DNA of 25,393 nt. Source: Paulinella micropora. Lineage: Eukaryota > Cercozoa > Imbricatea > Euglyphida > Paulinellidae. The position numbers and the translations under genes were made by a program. The stretch lies in assembly GCA_019918135.1 (NCBI GenBank), contig WBZZ01005602.1, positions 95,001 through 120,393 on the forward strand, in the 5' to 3' direction. The notes beneath the pieces were generated by a model that was given only the letters and a program-made list of their open reading frames with translations, made no database searches and was not told where the DNA came from. Of this stretch, positions 16,193 to 23,854 are shown piece after piece. The stretch's first letter is position 1, and each line of letters opens with the position of its first letter.

Positions 16193-16258
16193 TGTTATAT
16201 AAATTGGATAATAATTAATCCGAATAAAAATTATTTTTGGTTAGATATACAACCGAAA
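16193..16258. promoter_or_regulatory. Divergent promoter region between fibre and charged-protein genes
   Basis: These 66 bp separate the fibre start (minus) from the preferred start at 16259 (plus). tatataac lies 3-10 nt before the fibre ATG, and gatatac (16244-16250) lies 8 nt before the plus-strand ATG, so each gene has its own ATATA motif. Confidence 0.5.
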
Positions 16259-16774
16259 ATGCCGAGAGGAAATAGAGAGATTGCCATAAAGAACCTTGAA
16301 AAAGCAACTGTAATGAAGAAGCAGTATGCGAGGCAAAGGAAGATTGAAAGGGCCAGGGAACTACTTGCTGAGGAAGAGGCTAAGAATGCGAAAGAAATGA
16401 CAAATGATGAAAAGATGGACCACATTACAAAGAAGCAGTTGGCAAAGGATATGATTGATGGGCGGGACGGTGAGAAAAGTGAAGAAAGTAGCTCGGAAGA
16501 AGAGGTTGAACACGACTTTGTAGATATCGTTGCCCAACGGGTTGCGGGTATAAAATTGAAGACTAAACAGAAGAAGGCGAAGAAGGTGGTAAAAAAGAAA
16601 GTGGAAGAGGAGAGTGATAGCGAGGAAAGCGAGGAAGAAGATGAAGATGAGGAGCCTAAGCCTAAGAAAGGTGGGAAGAAGACAAGCCGTGTTAGTGTCA
16701 ATGTTTACAATCAGCAACCCGAGAAACCAAAAAAAGAAAACAATGATGTTTCAAAGATATTTTTAAAGTTCTAA
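16259..16774 (+). CDS. Highly charged low-complexity protein
   Basis: The preferred start is the ATG at 16259 (171 aa, MPRGNREIAIKN...). The longer open frame from 16184 would overlap the divergent fibre gene and lose the promoter spacing. Residues 1-65 are a basic helical segment. The rest alternates acidic clusters (SEESSSEEEVEHD, EESDSEESEEEDEDEE) with Lys-rich clusters (KQKKAKKVVKKK, KKGGKKTSR), ending in SKIFLKF. There is no domain I recognise. Disordered, nucleic-acid- or histone-like interactions are possible. It lies 8 bp upstream of the zinc-finger ORF, in the same direction as the integrase. Confidence 0.6.
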   Translation: MPRGNREIAIKNLEKATVMKKQYARQRKIERARELLAEEEAKNAKEMTNDEKMDHITKKQLAKDMIDGRDGEKSEESSSEEEVEHDFVDIVAQRVAGIKLKTKQKKAKKVVKKKVEEESDSEESEEEDEDEEPKPKKGGKKTSRVSVNVYNQQPEKPKKENNDVSKIFLKF

Positions 16775-16782
16775 TATAGTGT

Positions 16783-17040
16783 ATGAGTGAAATTAAGAAC
16801 CTACCATTAGATGTTCGTTTATACATTATGGACTACCTATATAATCATCGTATGTATGACTTCACTAGTTGCTATGTGTGTGGATTAACTCTGTGTTTAG
16901 CGAACCGACAGATTACGGCCATTGATGATACATTTGACAGATTTTATACTTATGAGTTTTGTTCTAATTATTGTTTTGAACTTGAAAAAAAAGAAAGAGC
17001 AATATATAAGGATACAGCATTAGGTGTCATTAAGTATTAG
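16783..17040 (+). CDS. Small FCS-type zinc-finger protein, possible integrase N-terminal part
   Basis: This ORF encodes 85 aa. The N-terminus (LPLDVRLYIMDYL) resembles an F-box-like helix. Cys30-x2-Cys33-Gly, Cys38 and Phe59-Cys60-Ser-x2-Cys64 give a CxxCG...FCSxxC pattern, as in MYM/TRASH zinc fingers. Its TAG stop (17038-17040) is followed immediately, in the same frame, by the ATG of the integrase. The two may therefore be one gene cut by a nonsense codon or joined by readthrough, giving the integrase an N-terminal zinc domain. Alternatively they are simply adjacent. An aatatag motif lies just before its start, and the integrase has none of its own. Confidence 0.6.
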   Translation: MSEIKNLPLDVRLYIMDYLYNHRMYDFTSCYVCGLTLCLANRQITAIDDTFDRFYTYEFCSNYCFELEKKERAIYKDTALGVIKY

Positions 17041-18003
17041 ATGGATTACAAACACAGCAATCCAGGAGGTGCGGATGAAGATGAAAGAAAGGAGCAACAA
17101 GCACTTGAAATTCATTACCAAAAAAGATTACCAACTGATAAATGGAATACGATATGGTCAGACAAACCACTTAAACAAGTATTTGTTGATTTAGCGGATA
17201 TGTCAAAACTTAAAGACAAGAAAGGAAATAAAGGTTATGCCTGGATGTTATTTTGGATTGACACTCACAGTAGATTTTTAATAATTAAACCACTTAAAAA
17301 TAAAACGGCTAAGGAAGTTTATATGGCTTTAAAATCAATACCATATACACCGGAAAGCATTACTACCGACAGCGGAAGTGAATATAAAGGAATGGTTAAG
17401 GATTATTTCAGAGAAAACAATATTGACCACAGGACGGTTGAAGTTGGCGACCATCGGGCTCTTGCTATTGTGGACCGTGTTATTAGAACTATTAGACGAT
17501 GGCTTGATATTCTATTTGAAACTAACGGCAATTTTGACTGGTTTTCTTGGATTGATGATATGGTTGATGCTTATAATATGAGGTTTCATAGAACAATTCA
17601 AAATAGGCCGATAGATGTATTTAAGGGAGTAAATAAAAATAAACAACGAATTCAACGGGACCATTTAATAGAAGAATTTCAAAAAGGAGATAAAGTGCGA
17701 AAGGAATTGAAACGGAATTTATTTTCAAAAGGGGGAAAGCAATACAGCAAACAAATTTACACCGTAGTAGGCCGTTCTGGGTTCAAGATTGTGCTTGGTA
17801 ATGACGAACTAGTAAGCCCTCGGGAATTATTAAAAACAAAGTTTGATAAACCGGCGGACGAAGAAAAGCAAATAAACGAACAAGTTAAAGAAATAACAAA
17901 AGAAAAGAAAACGAAAGAATTATTAAACCGGGAAGACATTCAACCTGAGAATGTCAGAACTAGTCGTAGGGAAAGAAAAGCGAGAGTAATACTTGATTTG
18001 TAA
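17041..18003 (+). CDS. int: Retroviral-type (RVE) DDE-family integrase, DD35D
   Basis: This 320-aa polinton/PLV-type integrase inserts element DNA into the host genome. The RNase H-like core shows Asp50 (QVFVDLADM), Asp110 (ITTDSGSEY) and Asp145 (LAIVDRVIRT). The spacing from 110 to 145 is 35 residues, exactly the D,D-35-E distance, but the third acid is Asp instead of Glu. HRTIQNRP and a C-terminal SH3-like segment (KGDKVRKEL...YTVVGRSGFKIVL, about 215-262) are typical of the family, followed by a charged tail. No HHCC zinc domain lies within this ORF; the upstream zinc-finger ORF in the same frame may take that place. Integrase genes usually lie near one end of polintons, consistent with the host-like DNA that begins within 2 kb. 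Confidence 0.92.
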   Translation: MDYKHSNPGGADEDERKEQQALEIHYQKRLPTDKWNTIWSDKPLKQVFVDLADMSKLKDKKGNKGYAWMLFWIDTHSRFLIIKPLKNKTAKEVYMALKSIPYTPESITTDSGSEYKGMVKDYFRENNIDHRTVEVGDHRALAIVDRVIRTIRRWLDILFETNGNFDWFSWIDDMVDAYNMRFHRTIQNRPIDVFKGVNKNKQRIQRDHLIEEFQKGDKVRKELKRNLFSKGGKQYSKQIYTVVGRSGFKIVLGNDELVSPRELLKTKFDKPADEEKQINEQVKEITKEKKTKELLNREDIQPENVRTSRRERKARVILDL

Positions 18004-18029
18004 GTGAGAAAAAATGAACCAACCGATGA

Positions 18030-18058
18030 AAAATACTTAGGGGTGAAATAAGTATTTT
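18030..18058. terminator. Palindromic hairpin between convergent genes
   Basis: A perfect 10-bp stem (18030-18039 with 18049-18058, core AAATACTTA/TAAGTATTT) with a 9-nt loop lies between the integrase stop and the convergent gene ending at 18084. In mimivirus and relatives such hairpins mark transcript 3' ends. The same role here is inferred. Confidence 0.55.
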
Positions 18059-18083
18059 CTACAAATTATCCCAGTTGCTTTAA

Positions 18084-18572
18084 TTATACTCTGCGAATTA
18101 CACGCCTCCAATTTCCACAAATTGGTAATATAAACTGAATATCATCCATATTGTTTTTGTATTTTTTGTTGATAGAGGTCAACGATGGAAATACGGTTGC
18201 TTCGCCTCCTGTTTCCCCTACCAAAAAATATTTCTGGTGTGATGGTTTCTTTATACCGCCATCAACTTTGACAGAACGAAACATAGAGCCCGCCTCATTT
18301 TTGAATTCTCTCCCTTCTTTGCTCATCACCACTTCTTTGTCTGACAAGAGAAAACTTTCCTTTATCTTGACGACATAGTCCTTCTCTTCCTTGTTTAGTC
18401 TTACAAGTTTCACATCGCCAATCCACCGCGGTTGGTCGTCAGGGATTGGGACTGGGACTGGGACTGGGACTGGGACTGGGACTGGGACTGCGGGGTCTGC
18501 GGGGTCATCGTCTTCTGAACCTTCTTCCACATCCAGTCGTGCCTCGGCAAAAGCTTTAACGATGGTGTCCAT
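18084..18572 (-). CDS. Unrecognised protein with Pro-Val dipeptide tract
   Basis: This 162-aa protein has an acidic start (EEGSEDDDPADPA), then a PVPVPVPV tract (about 28-43) encoded by a hexanucleotide repeat, then a folded-looking part (48-162) with WIGDVKLVRL, YVVKIKESFLL and ILPICGNWRRVIRRV. The last part is Trp- and Arg-rich. No known motif or transmembrane segment was found. Its leader lacks the ATATA motif shared by the capsid genes, which may indicate a different (early?) expression class. The gene converges on the integrase with a hairpin between them. Confidence 0.55.
   Translation of the reverse strand: MDTIVKAFAEARLDVEEGSEDDDPADPAVPVPVPVPVPVPVPIPDDQPRWIGDVKLVRLNKEEKDYVVKIKESFLLSDKEVVMSKEGREFKNEAGSMFRSVKVDGGIKKPSHQKYFLVGETGGEATVFPSLTSINKKYKNNMDDIQFILPICGNWRRVIRRV
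18448..18489. repeat. (GGGACT)7 hexanucleotide microsatellite, in-frame
   Basis: Seven perfect copies of GGGACT, preceded by one variant GGGATT, encode the Pro-Val tract on the minus strand. Hexamer changes preserve frame, so tract length can vary without breaking the gene. Confidence 0.9.
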
Positions 18573-18800
18573 CTCTACTTCGCCACTTCTTGGCTTCTGA
18601 GATTTTGAGAGAATGAGGCCGCCGCAAGCAAAAAGTTTTGGTTTAGGTTGGCGGTTTTTTTTTAGCGATTTCCTTTTTTTAATTAGGGGTCGGGTGAATA
18701 TTGGTAATAGTTAGCATAATTTAATGAAAATCCAGAATAAAAAGTTGTCCAGCCCAGCGGTGGGGAGGTCCCATTTTACCGCATTACCGCAAAAAATAAA
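18573..18800. other. Intergenic spacer between divergent right-end genes
   Basis: This 228-bp spacer has T-runs, a GCCGCC...GGCGGT inverted pair (about 18620-18655) and no ORF. It is the largest non-coding gap within the viral block and should hold the promoters of both flanking genes. The ATATA motif is not evident next to either start. Confidence 0.4.
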
Positions 18801-19313
18801 ATGACTGAAAGTCTTATCACGAAAGAACAAAGAACGAAAGAAGATTGGTTAGAAATCTTTGAGGCGAACAAAGAGAGTAGAACCAATCTAAAAAAAAGCA
18901 AAATAGTTTGTGAAGAAAAAATCAATAAGATTGACAGAGAAATTGATTTATTGAACGAAAAAAAACAACCACACCTCATCAAACTAAGTGCTATTAATCA
19001 CGTAATTCGCAAACTTGATAAGGAAAGTGAGAGGGTTGAAAATGACAGAATGTTTAAACAAAAAAGACGAATGACTTTATTCAAAAAAGAAAAAGAAATC
19101 AGACTTTTTTATGCTTGGAGAAAAGAAAATCGTTCTGAATTTAAGATAGAAATACAAGACCGTATTTTTGATGGAATAGATAAAGAAGGATTGTCTTTCA
19201 ATCGTTCTCTAATGAAATACATAAGAGATAAGAATGATAATGATGGAGGAGATGATATGAATGTTGAAAATGGAAATGATATGTTCCAAGTAAGAAACAA
19301 CTATGCTATATAA
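18801..19313 (+). CDS. Unrecognised coiled-coil protein
   Basis: This 170-aa protein is strongly helical and charged. Residues 20-100 form a likely coiled coil (EKINKIDREIDLLNEKK, VIRKLDKESERVEND), followed by a basic KQKRRMTLFKKEKEIR segment and an Asp/Asn-rich tail (DKNDNDGGDDMNVENGND). The basic-helical combination could bind nucleic acid, but no bZIP or other defined motif is present. It is the last credible gene before the host-like DNA. Its codon bias is AT-rich like its neighbours, so I place it inside the element. The start has no ATATA motif. Confidence 0.6.
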   Translation: MTESLITKEQRTKEDWLEIFEANKESRTNLKKSKIVCEEKINKIDREIDLLNEKKQPHLIKLSAINHVIRKLDKESERVENDRMFKQKRRMTLFKKEKEIRLFYAWRKENRSEFKIEIQDRIFDGIDKEGLSFNRSLMKYIRDKNDNDGGDDMNVENGNDMFQVRNNYAI

Positions 19314-19351
19314 AGTGGTCTATCCACTAAACTCCTTTGGCACATAGGAGT
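19314..19351 (+). terminator. Two tandem small hairpins after the last gene
   Basis: AGTGG/CCACT (19314-19328) is followed by ACTCCT/AGGAGT (19331-19351). They start right at the stop codon of the coiled-coil gene and are candidate 3'-end signals. The stems are short (5 and 6 bp). Confidence 0.35.
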
Positions 19352-19912
19352 ATAAACTAGTGTGTATTATTTTATTCCCAAAAAACAAAAAACAAAAAAA
19401 ATCCCCCTGCTTGTAAAGAGATTTTTTCTCATATCATACTTGTTTGTGATAAAGGTGGAGGGTGGTGGCAACAACGGATAAGGTAATTTCCTTCTTCCTT
19501 TCTTGATTTCGTCTTGATTTCTTCTTGATTTCTTGTTTGTTGATTTTTGGCGATTTGGTCTGAAAAGGCCGTTTTTTTTACAGGCATTGTAAAAAATGAC
19601 TGTAAAAAAGCGGTAATCATCTTCTTCCCAAAGGGTTTGTGTGCCCACATTTTGTCACAGATGCACGCAGGTTCTTGTTCTTGCATAGAAGGGGAATGTG
19701 CTTTAATGACCCGCAATCTGCGGTGCTGCTATCCAATTTGCACAAAAAAGGAAATAGTTCGACCGAGACCCACCTAGACCGATTATTGCGGTACAATTTG
19801 GGGGCACTATGACCTTTCAGACCACTGTTCCGGCTGCCCTATCGGCAAATATTTATCCCAAAACAGTAAAAAAACGGCTGAATACGTCGGGATGAGCAAA
19901 TTGAACACGCGG
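19352..19912. other. Non-coding stretch at the right edge of the element
   Basis: There is no credible gene here. It contains an A-rich run near 19378-19400, direct repeats of tcttgatttc at about 19502-19532, and an imperfect inverted repeat CCGTTTTTTT...ACAG / CTGTAAAAAAGCGG (19569-19613). A CCGCA/TGCGG hairpin lies at 19711-19723. The element's terminal inverted repeat could lie here, but its partner would be outside the window, so this cannot be tested. Confidence 0.4.
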
Positions 19913-20028
19913 AACATTGGGTTGCGCAATGATGCCAACATTGCGTTGCGCAATGATGCCAACATTGCGTTGCGCAATGATGCCAACATTGCGTTGCGCG
20001 ATGATGCCAACATTGGGTTGCGCAATCA
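19913..20028. repeat. 24-bp minisatellite, about 4.8 copies
   Basis: Units start at 19913, 19937, 19961, 19985 and 20009 (last partial). Each contains the palindromic core TTGCGCAA or a one-base variant, and aacattg begins each unit. Unit length is a multiple of three, so several frames stay open by default; the open frames across it are not evidence of a gene. Confidence 0.9.
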
Positions 20029-20330
20029 GAGAAACGACAAAGCGGTCCCGGCAAAGGGAAGCAGGGGGGGGCCAAAAAGGAGGTAGGTGGGTGGGTGTAT
20101 TTTTGTTGAAAGTCTGAAGGTCGGGAGGGGGGCTTTTTCGGGAGGAAGACTTTTTTTTAATGTGTTCTATGATTTTTTTTTGAGAAGCCAGGGGGGTGGG
20201 GGGGGGGTAAAAGTAAACAGACTGAAAAGAATTTTCCTCCCCCCCCCCCCCGTGATTTCCCCCGGTGGAATTTTGGGGATGCAAAAAAGAAAGAAACAAA
20301 AAGGAGGTCGGTGGGTGGGTGTCTGTGATG
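20029..20330. other. Purine-rich, homopolymer-rich DNA without genes
   Basis: G-runs (20067, 20190-20209) and a C13-type run (20237-20251) alternate with T-runs. The phrase aggaggtngGTGGGTGGGTGT occurs twice (20079-20098 and 20303-20322). No coding region is supported. Confidence 0.6.
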
Positions 20331-20645
20331 GTGTGTTGGTGTTTGTGTTTGTGTGTGTGTGAGTGTCTCTGTATTTTACATGTACATATCAATGTGTATT
20401 ATGAGTGTCTATATGTATGTATGTATTGTGCATACATTATTTATATTAGTACTTATATTGTGTGTGTTATGTGTATTATGTGTGTATTATGTGTGTTTCT
20501 GTGTCTGTGTCTGTGTCTGTGTGTATGAGTGTGTGTGTGTGTGTCTGGTGGGTGGGTGTAGGTGTGTTGCTGCGTTGATATTTGTGCTTGTGCGTGTATC
20601 TGTGTGTGTATGTGTAAGTATGTACTAGTATGTGTGTCAGTCTAG
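20331..20645. repeat. TG-rich compound microsatellite
   Basis: TG/TGTC/TATG-type simple repeats with interruptions cover this stretch. All open frames through it are low-complexity Cys/Val runs. Confidence 0.85.
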
Positions 20646-21180
20646 TACTCTGTGTGTATATAAGTATGTTTTAACACTATATAAATACGGAGTTTTAATG
20701 ACGCATTGTACTATTGCAAAGAGAAATATGTATGTTTAAAAGAGAAATCAGAAGCGAGCTTAAATTTGTAATGAGAAATCAGAATATGTATCTGTAGACA
20801 AATGTATAAGATCGGACCTATTACTATATTGAATATGGTGTAAATATGAGCATATATATTACTTGTATGTATTCGTGAGGAGATACTATTTAGCTGTTTT
20901 TCATCCTAGATGGCGTTCTCTCCAATCGTGCTTCTGATTTCGTATTAAGTTTCATTTATCTTGCCCAGAATGATCAAGGTTGTTCTAAGTAAAAGAAGTC
21001 GCAGTGTGGAAAAAGAAATCAGAAGCAAGAATTTTTTTAATTACTTTTTTTAAATTTACATTGGCTTGTTAGCGCCCCATGTAGTTCATATTGTTGCTTG
21101 GTAAGCATCGTCTAGGTAGATTAGTGCCTACCAGGGATCCCAGCAAAGCACAACCATCACTCGTTTGGATCCGTGCTTTC
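20646..21180. other. AT-rich unique DNA with a repeated 12-mer
   Basis: GAAATCAGAAGC occurs at 20744-20755 and 21015-21026, and inverted at 20930-20941. A shorter copy, GAGAAATCAGAA, lies at about 20773-20784. No gene is seen. The arrangement may be the remnant of a small host repeat. Confidence 0.5.
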
Positions 21181-21428
21181 GGTCACAGACATACACATAC
21201 ACAAACATACCAATACACAAATCATGCATACATACACACTCACATACAAAGACACTACACACACAACAAAGAAAAACACAAAGACAAACACAAACACACC
21301 AACACACATACACACACACTCACTCCTACAGACACCGACACACATACATACCAGCCAAGACATACATATCCACATAATACATACGTACATATGGTAAATA
21401 GATACATGCACAAACTTACACAAACACC

Positions 21429-21474
<46 letters not shown>

Positions 21475-21608
21475 CGCACCCACCCACCCACCCACACGCA
21501 CACACGCACACACACACACAAACACCAACACACACACATACACACACACTTAAGCCCACACACACACACACACACACTTAAGCCCACACACACACATACA
21601 CACTTAAG

Positions 21609-21656
<48 letters not shown>

Positions 21657-21875
21657 AACACCAACAAATACAGACACACACACACCATACATACATACAT
21701 GCAGAATACACATACACACATATTAAATAATACATACACACACACACACACACACGCACACGCACATACACTCATAAACACAAACACACAGACACAAACA
21801 CAAACACACACACAAACACAATACATACATACATTCATACAATACATGCATGCAAGACATACATACAAGACATAC
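21181..21875. repeat. CA-rich compound microsatellite
   Basis: Long CA tracts (for example 21437-21472 and 21611-21650) are mixed with CATA and CCCA repeats. CTTAAGCCC recurs three times (about 21549, 21579 and 21604) within CA tracts, indicating larger-unit duplication. Confidence 0.9.
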
Positions 21876-22230
21876 ATTTTTGTATTCTGTATATACTTAA
21901 TTATATATATAATTCCTCTGTATATTCAGTTTTTTTGTTGTAAAGACTGTTGCTTGCTCTGTGGTTGGCTAGAATCAGATTTGAGACGACGACCAGCGCG
22001 CAGGCCCGGACCAACAGAAAGCAGCGCAACATCGGGAACCTGACGAAGGGAGCTTGCGGACCTTGCCCGGTCGCCTGCCGTTCGCAGTGCAGCAGGAACA
22101 GTTGTAAAGCGCACGCGCGTGCATCGCGCGAGCACCTGCACTGGCCTCTGAACAGGCGCAGGACGGGGACTCGAGTGCTTTGGCCGATGCGTTGGTCCGG
22201 CCTTGCCGGAAACCAGAGATAGACCAGGAA
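21876..22230. other. Mixed AT then GC-rich unique DNA, no gene recognised
   Basis: After an AT stretch, 21960-22210 is GC-rich (for example the CGCACGCGCGTGCATCGCGCG region). Open frames exist on both strands but have basic, low-information products and no recognisable motif. Confidence 0.5.
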
Positions 22231-22380
22231 TGTGTACATATGTATGTATTGTGTGTGTGTGTCTGTGTGTGTGTGTGAGCGAGGGTGTGCGTGTATGTGT
22301 GTATGCATGTGTGTGTCTGTGTATGTGTGTGGGCGCGCCGCGCGCGCGTGCGTGTGTGTGTGTGTGTGTGTGTGTTTGTG
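22231..22380. repeat. TG-rich microsatellite
   Basis: GTGTGT tracts with GCGCGCGCGTGCG interruptions make up this stretch, another simple repeat in the orientation opposite to the CA block. Confidence 0.85.
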
Positions 22381-22758
22381 GGCTGCAGGAGCGTCCAGCT
22401 GTGCTCTGCTGCTATCCTACCTTGTGCGCATCCAGCTGTGCTGCTCCTTACCTCGTGCCACATGCCTGGATAGCGACCCGCCAGTAGCGCCTATGAGTCC
22501 GATCGTGCCAGACAAGCAGCCGGCCGATGGTGCCTGCCTCCTGCTTGTGCTATCTTCCGTCAGAGCTAGTGCCTCCCCCTCTGGCGCGCACTCTCACGCC
22601 GCTGCGGACTGCAAGTATCTGAAGAAAAAAGCATGTTCTGCCACAGTGTATTGTTCTTAATTTTGTTTGTCAACTGTGCTAGGCTTTGCAAATACCACGC
22701 TACAGCTACTCCTTCCATCGTATAGTTCGCGCCCTGTCCCTCGCGCTACTCAATTCAG
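22381..22758. other. Host-like unique DNA upstream of a candidate exon
   Basis: It is GC-moderate with two copies of CCAGCTGTGCT (22395 and 22431). No protein family is recognised. A pyrimidine-rich stretch ending in ttcag (about 22730-22758) looks like a 3' splice site. Confidence 0.4.
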
Positions 22759-22817
22759 GTATGGCTGACGTCGGAGACCACGACTACCAGTGGCACAAGA
22801 CGAGACGCAGCATGCAG
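22759..22817 (+). other. Candidate host exon
   Basis: A pyrimidine-rich tract ending in CAG precedes GT-ATG at 22761. The ATG opens 19 codons (MADVGDHDYQWHKTRRSMQ) that end exactly at CAG|GTAAGT (22815-22823), a near-perfect 5' splice site. It may be a first coding exon or an internal one. The protein is not recognised, and a chance match is possible because the exon is short. Confidence 0.35.
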
Positions 22818-23255
22818 GTAAGTCGGTTAGTCTGCTGTAGCACCCCGCCCCCCCCCCCCCCCCGGTCCGTCCGTCCGAAAGAAAAGAAAGAACAAACAAC
22901 AGAGTTCCAGGAGATCTTGATAAAAGTGACGTCAAAGAACTGTGAGGTAGTTAAAAAATTTCAGTGAAAAGCGAAGATATTTTCAGTAAATTTTTGAGGT
23001 TGATCACTGTCAAGTGGCAACTTATGATGCTCTGGAAAGTAATCATGCTATGAAAATTTATTGCAGGAGCCAGGAAGTATTACTAATACAGCCTGGGATA
23101 TTAATATTAAGTGTCAAAGTCAACAATCAAATTCACTTTGACAATGAGAATTCAAATTAGTACAATTTAACGGTAGCATCAGTGTAATAATATTATTAAG
23201 TTAAACTTGTATTGAGAACCAGGGGTAATAACTTTAGCCCTTAACCGGGCGAGCG
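22818..23255. other. AT-rich non-coding DNA (possible intron)
   Basis: A C-rich homopolymer (about 22848-22863) and GTCCGTCC repeats are followed by AT-rich unique sequence. No ORF is supported. Confidence 0.4.
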
Positions 23256-23675
23256 CCACATTTGTGGATCATTGCCACAATTGTGGCAGTGTTTTTCAAA
23301 CTAAATAAAACATGATCATCATTTCTCAACGTAATAATACTGAAATAAGCTTGATATTAATATTTCAAGAAATGCTCAGTGAAGTCTATTAATATCGATA
23401 CTTCAAGGTACGGAGGTAAATCTCAAGTTATCGGGAAGTGACTTAGTTATGTTATATAATGATTCAAAAATAGGTGCCAGTTGAACGCGAGGATCCTAGT
23501 CATGGCCACAAATGTGGTAGTGTTTTTCAAACTGAATAAAATCATCATTTCTCAACGTAGTAATACTGAAATAAGTTGGATATTAATACTTCAAGACATG
23601 CTCTATCGATACGTCAAGGTACGGAGGTAAAATCTTATCTGGAAGTGACTTAGTTATATATGTTATCAAAAAATA
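23256..23675. repeat. Direct repeat of about 170-180 bp with CCACA..TGTGG palindromes
   Basis: Copy 1 (about 23274-23456) and copy 2 (about 23504-23670) share long blocks, including gtgtttttcaaact, atcatcatttctcaacgta, taatactgaaataag, tcaaggtacggaggtaaa and ggaagtgacttagttat. Each begins at a 12-bp palindrome or near-palindrome (CCACAATTGTGG, CCACAAATGTGG). A third, CCACATTTGTGG, lies at 23256-23267. Confidence 0.85.
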
Positions 23676-23854
23676 AAATCGTCGCTCCAGCGCGAGCCAG
23701 GATGCACCCACTTAATGGTTTATTAAAATGACCTTTGACGTTATTGATGACCGGTTTTTTTTCATAGTTCGCTTAAATATGACAGAAGTAACTATTACAA
23801 ACAAAGTACTGCTAATATTGCCATATTTAACTAAGGCGAATTGTAGCAGAGAGA
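23676..23854. other. AT-rich host DNA, nothing recognised
   Basis: No ORF, repeat or RNA gene is seen in this stretch. Confidence 0.4.

Noticed and set aside
16184..16258. Upstream start for the charged protein
   Set aside because: It would overlap the divergent fibre gene and run through its promoter; the ATG at 16259 has a suitable ATATA motif.
19547..19777. 76-codon Cys-rich open frame
   Set aside because: It begins with TTG, not ATG, has no recognised Cys spacing, and lies in a region of hairpins and repeats.
19913..20028. CRISPR-like array
   Set aside because: The units are contiguous with no spacers, and the surrounding DNA is eukaryotic in character.
19314..20080. Terminal inverted repeat of the element
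   Set aside because: The opposite end is outside the window, so no pair can be shown; the local inverted repeats are too short to be the terminus on their own.
19892..20086. Open frame with an 8-residue repeat over the minisatellite
   Set aside because: A 24-bp unit keeps several frames open on both strands; there is no non-repeat domain and no promoter motif.
21091..21726. Long open frames across the CA-rich block (both strands)
   Set aside because: They are translations of simple repeats (His/Thr or Cys/Val runs); such repeats stay open in many frames without coding.
21950..22222. GC-rich open frames on both strands
   Set aside because: The products are basic low-information sequences with no motif; GC-rich DNA reduces stop codons by chance.
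22686..22967. 93-codon open frame over the exon candidate
   Set aside because: It reads through the acceptor- and donor-like sites into a C homopolymer; the 19-codon exon reading is more plausible.
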